In this document: positions 34,676-43,393 of the stretch, in pieces
How the letters are laid out: each line of letters opens with the position of its first letter
Position numbering within the stretch: the stretch's first letter is position 1
Assembly: GCA_963764235.1 (NCBI GenBank)
Contig: CAVXRO010000007.1
Coordinates: forward strand, 62,001-126,000
DNA length: 64,000 bases
Source: DATFVA01 sp963764235
GTDB lineage: Bacteria > Bacteroidota > Ignavibacteria > Ignavibacteriales > Ignavibacteriaceae
Reading direction: 5' to 3'
The notes under the pieces: model-generated
Told to the model about the DNA's origin: nothing
The model's input: only the letters and a program-made list of their open reading frames with translations
Databases searched by the model: none
Program-made: the position numbers and the translations under genes

Positions 34676-35833
34676 ATGTTAGAATATGCATTAAAAGGAA
34701 ATAAAAAATATTGGAGTTGGCTTCTGCTGCTTGCCGTAATCATTGCATCCGGATTCTACTTTTACCTGCGTCAGCTTGATTACGGACTTGGTATTACAGG
34801 TATGAGCCGGAATATCAGCTGGGGGCTTTATATAGCACAGTTCACTTTTATAGTCGGTGTTGCTGCCTCTGCAGTTATGGTTGTCCTGCCTTATTATCTT
34901 CATAATTATAAAGCATTTGGAAAGATTACCATACTAGGTGAATTCCTTGCAATTGCCTCTGTAATAATGTGCATACTTTTCGTTTTCGTTGATCTTGGAC
35001 AACCGTTCAGAGTTGCAAATATTTTTTTATATCCAACTTTCCATTCCCTCATGTTTTGGGATGTAATTGCGCTTAGTGGTTATCTCGTAATCAATGTAAT
35101 AATCACGCGTGTCACTCTTGCTGCTGAACAGAAATCAACTGCTCCTCCGCGCTGGATCAGACCAATAATAATATTGTCTATTCCATGGGCTGTCAGCATA
35201 CATACTGTAACTGCATTCCTGCTTTCAGGGCTCGCAGGGAGACCATTCTGGCTGACTGCCATTCTTGCTCCCAGGTTCCTTGCATCTGCATTTTCAGCGG
35301 GACCAGCGCTGCTCCTATTATTCACATTTATAATTAAAAAACTAACAAAGTTTGATCCAGGAGATGAAGCAATAAAAAAACTCAGTACTATAATTACTTA
35401 TGCAATGTGTGTAAATGTTTTCTTCATTCTCATGGAGTTTTTTACAACCCTTTACGGCGCAATACCTGAACATGTCTCTCACCTTCAGTATCTCTATGCA
35501 GGATTAGATGGAAAGACAAGACTTGTTCCCTGGATGTGGACTTCGGCTGTTTTATCCATTGTATCCCTAGTTCTGCTTCTTACGCCGAAATTCAGAAAAA
35601 ATAACAAAACGCTGATTGTTGCCTGTGTCATGGTCTTCTTTTCCATATGGATTGATAAAGGTCTGGGATTAATAATAACAGGGTTTATACCTACACCTTT
35701 TGGAGATGTAGTTCAATATTGGCCTACAATTCCGGAAGCTCTGATTTCACTTTCAATCTGGGCCATCGGGATTTTCCTGATAACAATTTTTTATAAGATA
35801 ACTCTTGAAGTAAGAAGAGTAATTGAAACATAG
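34676..35833 (+). CDS. dsrP: DsrP, NrfD-type membrane subunit
   Basis: A 385-residue integral membrane protein with about ten hydrophobic segments, NrfD/HybB family. ISWGLYIAQFTFIVGVAASA and FVFVDLGQPFRV are family marks. It contacts quinone on the periplasmic side and works with DsrO and DsrJ. It completes the dsrMKJOP set. The flavoprotein gene downstream begins nine bases after its stop. Confidence 0.95.
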   Translation: MLEYALKGNKKYWSWLLLLAVIIASGFYFYLRQLDYGLGITGMSRNISWGLYIAQFTFIVGVAASAVMVVLPYYLHNYKAFGKITILGEFLAIASVIMCILFVFVDLGQPFRVANIFLYPTFHSLMFWDVIALSGYLVINVIITRVTLAAEQKSTAPPRWIRPIIILSIPWAVSIHTVTAFLLSGLAGRPFWLTAILAPRFLASAFSAGPALLLLFTFIIKKLTKFDPGDEAIKKLSTIITYAMCVNVFFILMEFFTTLYGAIPEHVSHLQYLYAGLDGKTRLVPWMWTSAVLSIVSLVLLLTPKFRKNNKTLIVACVMVFFSIWIDKGLGLIITGFIPTPFGDVVQYWPTIPEALISLSIWAIGIFLITIFYKITLEVRRVIET

Positions 35834-35842
35834 CATGATAAA

Positions 35843-36475
35843 GTGTATAACATAATAATCATAGGCGGTATGGCAGCCGGATGTAAAGCAGCTGCAAGAC
35901 TAAGCAGGCTATCCAGCGATTACAGGATAACTATTGTAGAAAAGTCTCCATTCGTTTCTTTAAGCAGGTGCGGCCTTCCTCTATATGCTTCAGGTGAGAT
36001 TGATGATATTTTTGAACTTACAAAAACCCCATACGGTATAAGCCGGGACGAAAAATTTTTTCAGGATTTCGAAGGCATAACAGTCCTCTTGCATACCGAA
36101 GCTGTTGATATCGATTCATGGAAAAAAGAAATTGAATGTTTTGATCGCAGAAAGGACCAAAGTTTTAAACTTAAATATGATGCACTGTTAATTACCACGG
36201 GCAGTTCTCCGAAAGAACCTGCGTTTCCATATTTCGAATCATCCCGTATAAGTTCTATTTATTCCCCTGAAGAAGTTATCAAATTCAAGGAACTCATAAA
36301 ACTGGGTTTAATTAAGAAGACCGTAATTATCGGGGGCGGAGAATATGCCTGGATAAATGCTGAATCATTGGTTTCGCTATGGGGAATCGAGGTTATAGTT
36401 ATTACAAGTCGGGATTCAGTTCTTCACGATATTTTTGATATTGAATTTTCGAAACATGCCCGCAAATTGTGTTAA
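35843..36475 (+). CDS. CoA-disulfide/polysulfide reductase-like flavoprotein, N-terminal part
   Basis: The GTG at 35843 starts a pyridine nucleotide-disulfide oxidoreductase of the CoA-disulfide reductase/NADH oxidase/Npsr group. FAD-binding is seen in IIIIGGMAAGCKAAARLS, and the single redox Cys in LSRCGLPLYASG. The NAD-binding motif begins VIIGGGEYAWINAESL. The frame stops at TAA 36473-36475, but its continuation is one base over at about 36467 (extra A or T in AAATT). In a dsr operon, reduction of persulfide or polysulfide species by NADH is a reasonable role. Full gene: 35843-37542 with two shifts. Confidence 0.82.
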   Translation: MYNIIIIGGMAAGCKAAARLSRLSSDYRITIVEKSPFVSLSRCGLPLYASGEIDDIFELTKTPYGISRDEKFFQDFEGITVLLHTEAVDIDSWKKEIECFDRRKDQSFKLKYDALLITTGSSPKEPAFPYFESSRISSIYSPEEVIKFKELIKLGLIKKTVIIGGGEYAWINAESLVSLWGIEVIVITSRDSVLHDIFDIEFSKHARKLC

Positions 36476-37502
36476 TCACGATAAGATTCTGACTCTCCTT
36501 TCCACGCGCGTTGAAAGGATTGAGCCGGATGGAAATAACCTTCCTGTTGTTGTTCTGGATAATGGCCAGAAAATTGTCTCGGATTTTGTCATAATTTCCG
36601 GGCGGCTAAAAGCGGAGACATATCTTGCTAAAAAGGCCGACATAAAGCTGGGAGAACGCGGAGGGATACTGATTGATGAAAAGATGCGCACCAATATTTC
36701 CGGTATATGGGCCGCTGGTGATTGTACTGAGATTAAAAATATTGTTACAGGGAAGGTTATTCATTTTCCGGATGGTTCGCAAGCTAACAAAATGGGCAAG
36801 GCTGCAGCTGATTCCATTAACGGAAGGAAGGTTGACTTCAAAGGAATTGTCGGAGCAAAGAGCCTTAAAATTTTCGACAATAATTTTTGTAAGTCGGGTC
36901 TCACAGAGGGTGAGGCAATTCAAAATGGATTTAACACAGCTAGTGTAATTGGTGTTTGGTCAGACCGGGCAGATTTTAATCCTGAAGTTAAAAACATTTT
37001 TGGTAAACTTGTTTATCAAAAACCCGGCCTCCGTTTATTAGGACTTCAACTAATAGGGGAGGGCGACATTCTCCGGTATGTTGATGTCTTTTCAGTATTG
37101 TTGAAAGAAAAAAGGACCCTTAAGTCTCTTATCTGCTTAGAGCATGGATTTCACCCATCTCATTCGTCTACTCTTTCTCCGTTAAATTACCTGGGCTTTA
37201 TGTCTGTTAACCAGGAAAAAGACGGAATAATAAACTTCAATCCAATGAACCTGCCTCTATTTAAAGGTACTTTCGTAGATGTAAGAGAGAAGCATGATGT
37301 TGAGACCAAACCCCTGCCGGTTGATTCCATAAATATTCCATTTTCGGTTCTGAGGCATAGGTTAAATGATTTCGATAAGGACGAGGAGATTATTTTTATT
37401 TGCACAAAAGGCGGGCGGTCATATGAATCAGCAAGGTTTTTAAAAGAACAACGGATTTCAAAAAACTGCATACCTCGGCGGAGGCAGCCTCCTTCTGAAT
37501 GA
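36435..37502 (+). CDS. CoA-disulfide reductase-like flavoprotein, C-terminal part with rhodanese domain
   Basis: This continues the same flavoprotein: the FAD-contacting GIWAAGDCTEIKN, then the dimerisation domain (LGLQLIGEGDILRYVDVFS). After a linker comes a rhodanese domain, with FVDVREKHDVE and active-site loop FICTKGGRSYES, whose Cys can carry persulfide. The printed end (PRRRQPPSE) is out of frame: removing one A from the A6 run at about 37459 gives TAYLGGGSLLLNEVYGLLKF and a stop at 37540-37542, overlapping the hemA start by ATGA. Its start is not a real initiation site. Confidence 0.8.
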   Translation: MILNFRNMPANCVNHDKILTLLSTRVERIEPDGNNLPVVVLDNGQKIVSDFVIISGRLKAETYLAKKADIKLGERGGILIDEKMRTNISGIWAAGDCTEIKNIVTGKVIHFPDGSQANKMGKAAADSINGRKVDFKGIVGAKSLKIFDNNFCKSGLTEGEAIQNGFNTASVIGVWSDRADFNPEVKNIFGKLVYQKPGLRLLGLQLIGEGDILRYVDVFSVLLKEKRTLKSLICLEHGFHPSHSSTLSPLNYLGFMSVNQEKDGIINFNPMNLPLFKGTFVDVREKHDVETKPLPVDSINIPFSVLRHRLNDFDKDEEIIFICTKGGRSYESARFLKEQRISKNCIPRRRQPPSE

Positions 37503-37538
37503 AGTTTATGGTTTATTGAAGTTCGGGGAGTTGGTATT

Positions 37539-37862
37539 ATGATAAGGGATGAGCTAAAACTATATGCAGCCGGGATCAGTTATAAAACATCGGATATTGC
37601 TGTCAGAGAAAAGTTCCAGGTAAACAGGAAGGAGATAAGAGAAACGCTGACCTTTTTAGGTTCAGCTGCGGAAGTAAAAGGGATAGTTGTTGTCTCCACC
37701 TGTAATAGGGTAGAGTTCTATATGATTCTTCAACAGGAAGCACAACCCTTTGAAATTTTAACACGATATTATTGCAATGAAAAAAAATTGGATGTCAGGG
37801 TGGATAAGCCCTGGTTCTACTTGTATGAAGGTATTGATGCTGCAGTGCATCTTTTAAAGTAA
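37539..37862 (+). CDS. hemA: Glutamyl-tRNA reductase, N-terminal part
   Basis: The 107-residue first fragment of GluTR, which converts glutamyl-tRNA to glutamate 1-semialdehyde, the first step of tetrapyrrole (haem, sirohaem) synthesis. It has the N-terminal motif AAGISYKTSDIAVREKF and the catalytic Cys in VVVSTCNRVEFY. The frame ends in DAAVHLLK at TAA; adding one A to the AAA run at 37857-37859 continues it as KVITGLDSMVLGEYQ. The intended gene is 37539-38761. Confidence 0.88.
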   Translation: MIRDELKLYAAGISYKTSDIAVREKFQVNRKEIRETLTFLGSAAEVKGIVVVSTCNRVEFYMILQQEAQPFEILTRYYCNEKKLDVRVDKPWFYLYEGIDAAVHLLK

Positions 37863-37879
37863 TCACAGGACTTGATTCA

Positions 37880-38761
37880 ATGGTGCTGGGAGAATACCAG
37901 ATACAGGGACAAATAAAAGATGCTTACAGTCTTGCCTGTTCTGAAATGAAGGCTGATAAAATTTTACATAGACTTTTTCATGCAGCATTCCGGACCGGCA
38001 AAGCAGTAAGGTCTTTGACACATATAGGTCAGGGCATTACATCGATAAGCGGCGCAGCCTGTAAAATTATAAAAGAAAAGATGTTTAAGAATGATCCTGT
38101 AACCATAATCGGGGTGAACCAAATTACCAGAATAATTGCAAAATCGCTTCATGATACCGGCTATTCAAACCTGGTTTTCATAAACAGAACTTACTTTAAA
38201 GCGGAAGAGATGGCTGAAAAATATCAGGGAAAAGCTTTAAGTATGAAATTTTTGGAGGAAGCTGTTATAAACTCGAAATGTATTGTAACCTGTACAGGCG
38301 CTCCGGGTTATATAATCAGCTCAGAAATGTTGAATAAGTTTTATTCAGAAAAAGAACTTCCGAAACTAATTATTGATCTGGCAATGCCGAGGGATGTCGA
38401 GAATAGCGGACTTCACTATAACCTGGAATTATTTGACCTTGAGAGATTAAGCAGGCATATAGAAAAAGAACATAATGAGGTAATTCATTCTATTCCGGAA
38501 GCCGAAAGGATAATTGAAGATGAGACCAGAATTTTCGCTGCCTGGAACGAATCTCAATCTGACGATACCTTTATTTTTATGGATGAAAAAATTGAAGCAA
38601 TTCGTTTACAAATTCTGAATGAATACCGTGCTCAGCATCCTGAGATGGAAATCGGATTACTCAATAAATTTTCTCATGAACTGATTCACAGAATGAAATC
38701 AACAATTGCCCAGGCAGTTAAAATTAACCTGGGTGAAAATGAAATTCATAAAGCGGGCTGA
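37880..38761 (+). CDS. hemA: Glutamyl-tRNA reductase, main part
   Basis: The larger fragment of GluTR. The in-frame ATG at 37880 lies within the conserved LDSMVLGEYQIQGQIKDAY, so it is not a true start; the coding frame really begins upstream of a missing base near 37858. Later parts are the NADPH-binding domain (VTIIGVNQITRIIAKSL; the usual G-G-MG is changed to GVNQIT), IIDLAMPRDVE, and the C-terminal dimerisation helices. Supplying sirohaem for DsrAB fits its position in the island. Confidence 0.86.
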   Translation: MVLGEYQIQGQIKDAYSLACSEMKADKILHRLFHAAFRTGKAVRSLTHIGQGITSISGAACKIIKEKMFKNDPVTIIGVNQITRIIAKSLHDTGYSNLVFINRTYFKAEEMAEKYQGKALSMKFLEEAVINSKCIVTCTGAPGYIISSEMLNKFYSEKELPKLIIDLAMPRDVENSGLHYNLELFDLERLSRHIEKEHNEVIHSIPEAERIIEDETRIFAAWNESQSDDTFIFMDEKIEAIRLQILNEYRAQHPEMEIGLLNKFSHELIHRMKSTIAQAVKINLGENEIHKAG

Positions 38762-38777
38762 AAACCCCGGAGGATGT

Positions 38778-39608
38778 ATGAATATTATAACAATTTCGAG
38801 AGGTTCATTAAGTGCTACCGAACTTATAGCAAAAAAAATCTCTGACAGACTTAAATGCAAGATTGTTACCAGGGAAGATGTATTAAAGGCTGCTGAAAAA
38901 TATGGTATTAAGGAAACAGGACTGGGAGATTTATCATTTATTGAAAAGTCACCTACTTTCTGGGATAAAATGAGTGATAGGAAAAAACATTATCTCGCAT
39001 GCTTTCAAACTGCTCTTCTGGATTTTACACTTAATGGAAGCCTGGTCTATCATGGTCACTTGGCACAATTCCTCCTTGGAGATATACCATTTGTACTGCG
39101 TGTGTTATTAACTGCTCCGCCAGAGTACAGGATAAAAACATTAATGAAAGAAGGAGGAAAGACAAGGGAGGAGGTTCTTTCACAGATTAAGCTGATAGAT
39201 GATAGAAGGGAAAAATGGTCCCAGTTTTTATATGGTGTTGACTGGAAGAATCCTGCTTTCTACGATATAGTTTTCAACCTTGAAAAAATAAGCACTGATA
39301 TGGCGGCTGATATGATTTCAGGGATAGTGTCATGCAAATCGTTCCAGTCAAATGATGAATCCATGAAAGTTATGAAGAATCTTCATCTTTCTGCCAGAGT
39401 CCGGGCCTATCTTCAGCAGTCTCCAAGGACAAAAGGAAGTGAAGTTGAAATTGAAGCTAATGCCGCCAGAGGTTCTGTAATTGTTAAAGGAAATACACCT
39501 AAGGTTGGATCAAGAATGTGGGAGAATGATATAAAATCAGTTCTGTCTAATGTCGAAGGAGTTAAAGAAATCAAAGTCGAAAAATCAATTATAGGCTATT
39601 ACGAATAA
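38778..39608 (+). CDS. Cytidylate-kinase-like protein with C-terminal BON-like domain
   Basis: A 276-residue protein. ATG 38778 follows CGGAGG and gives MNIITISRG, the start of the cytidylate-kinase-like family. The usual GSGG of the P-loop is replaced by SLSATE, so ATP binding may be altered. The middle (GHLAQFLLGDIPFVLRVLL, DDRREKWSQFLY) keeps the kinase-like pattern. Residues about 205-270 look like a BON domain (VEIEANAARGSVIVKGN, LSNVEGVKEIKVE). Its place between hemA and qmoA suggests a role tied to sulfate respiration, but no activity can be assigned. Confidence 0.72.
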   Translation: MNIITISRGSLSATELIAKKISDRLKCKIVTREDVLKAAEKYGIKETGLGDLSFIEKSPTFWDKMSDRKKHYLACFQTALLDFTLNGSLVYHGHLAQFLLGDIPFVLRVLLTAPPEYRIKTLMKEGGKTREEVLSQIKLIDDRREKWSQFLYGVDWKNPAFYDIVFNLEKISTDMAADMISGIVSCKSFQSNDESMKVMKNLHLSARVRAYLQQSPRTKGSEVEIEANAARGSVIVKGNTPKVGSRMWENDIKSVLSNVEGVKEIKVEKSIIGYYE

Positions 39609-39625
39609 CAAACCGGAAAATTACT

Positions 39626-40876
39626 ATGTCTGAAAATTTAATCTCATCTGACCTGTTGATAGTTGGTGCCGGCATAGCCGGTATTACTGCAGCTGTGGAA
39701 GCGGCAGAAACAGGAATAAACGTCATATTAGTAGAAAAAAATCCATACATAGGAGGGAAAGTTGCCCAGTTTAATAAATACTTTCCCAAAATGTGTCCTC
39801 CTGCCTGTGGACTGGAAATAAACATTCGGAGACTGCGTACTAATCCAGCGATTACGTTATACACAAAGGCTGAAGTTAAGAGCATTATAAAAAATGGTGA
39901 CACCTTTAAAGCTGAACTCAAGATAGAACCAGGGTATGTGAATAACCGATGTACTGCTTGCGGTGATTGTGTTAAAGTCTGTCCTCAATCCAGAAAAAAT
40001 GAATTTAATTATTCAATGGATGAAACAACCGCAATATATATTCCTTATGAGAATGCGTATCCTTCCCGCTATATTATTGATAAGTCAACTTGTCTTGGGG
40101 AAACCTGTGGGGAATGTGTGGAAGCATGTAAATATCAGGCAATAGATCTGAATGAGCAGGAGAAAAATATATCTGTAGAAGTAAAATCTGTTATATGGGC
40201 AGTCGGCTGGGAACCTTATGATGCAAGTAAACTGAATCTTCTCGGTTTCGGGACATACTCAGATGTCATAACCAATGTGATGATGGAAAGGCTTGCTTCG
40301 GATAATGGTCCAACAAAGGGCAAGATACTTCGTCCTTCAACGGGAGAGAAAATAAACAGTGTAGCATTTGTTCAATGTGCAGGATCAAGGGATGAAAATC
40401 ATCTTGAATATTGTTCGTCCGTATGCTGTATGGCATCGTTAAAACAGACTAAGTACATAAGGGAACAATATCCCGATGTGGATATTCATATCTATTACAT
40501 TGATGTTCGTTCAAATGGTCTGCTGGAAGATTTCTATAAAAGTGTTCAGGATGATGATAAAATATATTTTCATCGCGGCAAGGTTGCAAAGGTATTTCAG
40601 GATAAATCAGATAAGAATCTGATTATTGAGGCAGAAGATTCACTGACGGGGAATCTTATGCAGAATTCGGTTGAACTCGTGGTACTTGCAACAGGAATGA
40701 AACCCGCATCCAAAAGTATTCCGGTTGAAAGATCTTCCTTCGATGAAAATGGTTTCTTAAAGGTCAATGGTACTGTGGGGTGCGGGGTTATTACCAGCCC
40801 AAAGGATGTTGCTGCTACTGTTCGTGAAGCTACCGGTTCAGTTCTGAAAGTTTTACAAAATATCGGAGGGAAATAA
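39626..40876 (+). CDS. qmoA: QmoA, HdrA-like flavoprotein
   Basis: A 416-residue soluble subunit of the quinone-interacting oxidoreductase that feeds electrons to AprAB. FAD binding is seen in LLIVGAGIAGITAAVEAAE. A typical QmoA stretch is YFPKMCPPACGLEINIRRL, followed by the iron-sulfur motif CTACGDCVKVCP and CLGETCGECVEACKY. Near the C terminus are FVQCAGSRDENHLEYCSSVC and VVLATGMKP, shared with HdrA. It is separated from qmoB by three bases. Confidence 0.95.
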   Translation: MSENLISSDLLIVGAGIAGITAAVEAAETGINVILVEKNPYIGGKVAQFNKYFPKMCPPACGLEINIRRLRTNPAITLYTKAEVKSIIKNGDTFKAELKIEPGYVNNRCTACGDCVKVCPQSRKNEFNYSMDETTAIYIPYENAYPSRYIIDKSTCLGETCGECVEACKYQAIDLNEQEKNISVEVKSVIWAVGWEPYDASKLNLLGFGTYSDVITNVMMERLASDNGPTKGKILRPSTGEKINSVAFVQCAGSRDENHLEYCSSVCCMASLKQTKYIREQYPDVDIHIYYIDVRSNGLLEDFYKSVQDDDKIYFHRGKVAKVFQDKSDKNLIIEAEDSLTGNLMQNSVELVVLATGMKPASKSIPVERSSFDENGFLKVNGTVGCGVITSPKDVAATVREATGSVLKVLQNIGGK

Positions 40877-40879
40877 GCA

Positions 40880-43096
40880 ATGGCATCAGAAAATAATGTT
40901 GGCGTCTATCTATGTTCAGGATGCGGCTTAAGTGAGTCATTAAATTTTGATGAACTGGTAAAAGTTGCTGCTGAAGAAAATAAGATACCGGTCTGTAAAG
41001 TTAGTCAATGGCTATGCAGTCATGACGGTATCGATATGATAAAAAACGATATTAAAAATAATAAACTAAATAAAGTGGTTATTGGTGCGTGTTCTCCCAG
41101 AGTTCTCACTGATGTATTCACATTTGGAAAGGAAGTATTTGTTGATAGAGTAAACCTTAGAGAGCAAGTTGCGTGGACACATAAACCGAATGACGATGAT
41201 ACCCAGATGCTCGCTGATGATTATCTGCGGATGGGAATTGCTAAAGTTAACAATTGTGATATTCCTGAACCATTTCATCGGGATATTAATGAGACGGTAC
41301 TCGTTGTAGGAGGAGGAATTACCGGTATTACAGCGGCTCTTGAAACAGCAGGTACAGGTTCATCGGTGATCCTTGTAGAAAAAGAAGAAAAACTCGGCGG
41401 CTACCTTAATCATATTTATAAAAAAGAGCCCTCGGAGTATCCTTATCTTGAGCCTCAACCACCGGGACACGAAGGATTGATCAACAAAATTAAATCAGAC
41501 AACAGGATTAAAATCATAACATCATGTGTTATAACAAAAATTTCCGGTGAGCCCGGGAACTTTAATGTTACCCTGAGCAATAATGATAATTTTGTTGTGG
41601 GTTCAATTATCCAGGCCACCGGTTCAAAGCCATATAATGCTGAGAAGCTGGGTGAATTTGGGTATGGAAAGGTTGAAAATGTAATGACTGGTGTGCAATT
41701 CGAAGAATATTTTACAAACGGTAAAAAGCTGCTTAATGGCAGCCCGGTTAAAAGTGTGGCGTTCATTCAATGTGCCGGATCCAGGGATGAAAAACACCTT
41801 CCATATTGTTCGGCTACATGTTGTGCAGCATCATTAAAGCAGGCGCTCTATGTTAGAGAGAAATATCCTGATGCATTAATATATATTATTTATAAAGATA
41901 TCAGAACAACTGCTCAGCTTGAACTATTTTATAAACGGGTTCAGACAGAGGATAACATATTTTTTACTAAGGGTGAAGTTGTAAAAGTTGAGCGGTTAGA
42001 TAATTCGATAATAATTGATATTGACAATTCCCTCCTTGGTGAAAAAATACGGATTAACTCAGACGTAGTAGTTCTGGCTACAGGAACAATTCCTTCTACC
42101 TTGACGGGACAACCAGAAGTTGGTGAGCAGCCAGCTGAATCAAATGGAAAAACCCTTGATGGAAAAAAAGCTGCACAATCCGCCGAGGCGGGAGCAGGAA
42201 TACTGAATCTTTCATATAGGCAGGGTACAGATCTGCCTACATTGAAATACGGTTACCCGGATTCTCATTATATCTGCTTTCCATATGAAACGAGAAGGAC
42301 GGGTATTTATGCTGCAGGCTCCGTTCGTTATCCTATGGATATCGACAATTGTATTGAAGACGCCCGTGGTGCTGCATTAAAAGCAATCCAGGTTCTTTAT
42401 TCGGCCAAAGAGGGGAAAGCAGTCCATCCGCGTTCAGGTGACCAGTCGTATCCTGATTTCTTTCTTCAAAGATGCACTCAGTGTAAACGTTGTACAGAAG
42501 AATGTCCTTTCGGAACCCTGGATGAAGATACAAAAGGAACACCGCTTCCGAATTTAACAAGATGCAGAAGATGCGGCATCTGCCTGGGAGCTTGTCCGGA
42601 AAGGATTATTTCCTTTAAGGACTATTCTATTCAGATGATCTCATCAATGATCAAGGCTGTAAATATACCCGATGAATTTGAAGAAAAACCAAGAATCCTT
42701 GCCTTCCTCTGTGAGAATGATGCCTATCCTTCACTGGATTTTGCAGGTAGATTCAGACTTCGGTTTGATCCCAATATCAGGGTGATTCCTGTTAGATGCC
42801 TCGGTTCAGTTAATGTGGTCTGGATAGCAGACGCACTTTCCCGTGGTTTTGACGGTGTACTTATGATAGGGTGTAAATTCGGAGATGATTATCAATGCCA
42901 CTATATAAAAGGAAGTGAGCTTGCAAGTAAAAGAATGGAAAACGTGCAGGAAAAGCTTAAACAACTTGTACTCGAACCCGAACGGGTAAAACTACTCACC
43001 CTGTCGATTGATGAGTATAACAAACTGCCGGAGATCTTTAATAGTTTTGTTGAAGAAATAGTGGAAATGGGGCTTAATCCATATAAAGGAATGTAG
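40880..43096 (+). CDS. qmoB: QmoB, HdrA/MvhD-like flavoprotein
   Basis: A 738-residue protein. An N-terminal domain (YLCSGCGLSESLNFDEL, KVVIGACSPRV) precedes FAD-binding VLVVGGGITGITAALE (about residue 138). FIQCAGSRDEKHLPYCSATC mirrors QmoA. Two 4Fe-4S sets, CTQCKRCTEECPFG and CRRCGICLGACP, follow (about residues 532-580). The end is an MvhD-like domain (FLCENDAYPSLDFAG, IGCKFGDDYQCHYIKG). With QmoA and QmoC it links menaquinol to APS reductase, perhaps with electron confurcation. qmoC is not next: it lies at 50391. Confidence 0.95.
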   Translation: MASENNVGVYLCSGCGLSESLNFDELVKVAAEENKIPVCKVSQWLCSHDGIDMIKNDIKNNKLNKVVIGACSPRVLTDVFTFGKEVFVDRVNLREQVAWTHKPNDDDTQMLADDYLRMGIAKVNNCDIPEPFHRDINETVLVVGGGITGITAALETAGTGSSVILVEKEEKLGGYLNHIYKKEPSEYPYLEPQPPGHEGLINKIKSDNRIKIITSCVITKISGEPGNFNVTLSNNDNFVVGSIIQATGSKPYNAEKLGEFGYGKVENVMTGVQFEEYFTNGKKLLNGSPVKSVAFIQCAGSRDEKHLPYCSATCCAASLKQALYVREKYPDALIYIIYKDIRTTAQLELFYKRVQTEDNIFFTKGEVVKVERLDNSIIIDIDNSLLGEKIRINSDVVVLATGTIPSTLTGQPEVGEQPAESNGKTLDGKKAAQSAEAGAGILNLSYRQGTDLPTLKYGYPDSHYICFPYETRRTGIYAAGSVRYPMDIDNCIEDARGAALKAIQVLYSAKEGKAVHPRSGDQSYPDFFLQRCTQCKRCTEECPFGTLDEDTKGTPLPNLTRCRRCGICLGACPERIISFKDYSIQMISSMIKAVNIPDEFEEKPRILAFLCENDAYPSLDFAGRFRLRFDPNIRVIPVRCLGSVNVVWIADALSRGFDGVLMIGCKFGDDYQCHYIKGSELASKRMENVQEKLKQLVLEPERVKLLTLSIDEYNKLPEIFNSFVEEIVEMGLNPYKGM

Positions 43097-43138
43097 CTTC
43101 AACTCTGCAACATACGGATTACAGAAAGTTCATTCGCG

Positions 43139-43393
43139 TTGCATTTACAGAACCATAGCTATACTTTTTACTTAGAATTTATTCTGTATTTACAGAAAAA
43201 TAGTCCACATTTTTTTATAAAACCTTTAATAAGGGAGATGAAATTGCCTGTTACGAATGGGGAAATAAACCAGGTAAATGCGACCAGCTTATTTATCTCT
43301 TTCAGATCTGAAGAGCAGGCAATTTCTTTTCTGACCGAGTACCTCAATAAAGTTAATAACTATATTTTAAAAGGAAGGGACATCTATGTCTAA
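43139..43393 (+). CDS. Small hypothetical protein before sat
   Basis: The frame is open from the qmoB stop; the drawn TTG start gives 84 residues, while ATG 43238 gives a likelier 51-residue product. That starts MKLPVTNGEINQVNATSLFI and ends at 43393, overlapping sat by 8 bp. I do not recognise it. It has no Cys or metal motif and no signal peptide. Coupling with sat suggests either a genuine small partner or a leader frame for translation of sat; chance cannot be excluded. Confidence 0.4.
   Translation: MHLQNHSYTFYLEFILYLQKNSPHFFIKPLIREMKLPVTNGEINQVNATSLFISFRSEEQAISFLTEYLNKVNNYILKGRDIYV

Noticed and set aside
43139..43393. Small frame after qmoB as a remnant of qmoC
   Set aside because: It has neither Fe-S cysteines nor membrane segments; an intact qmoC is found at 50391.
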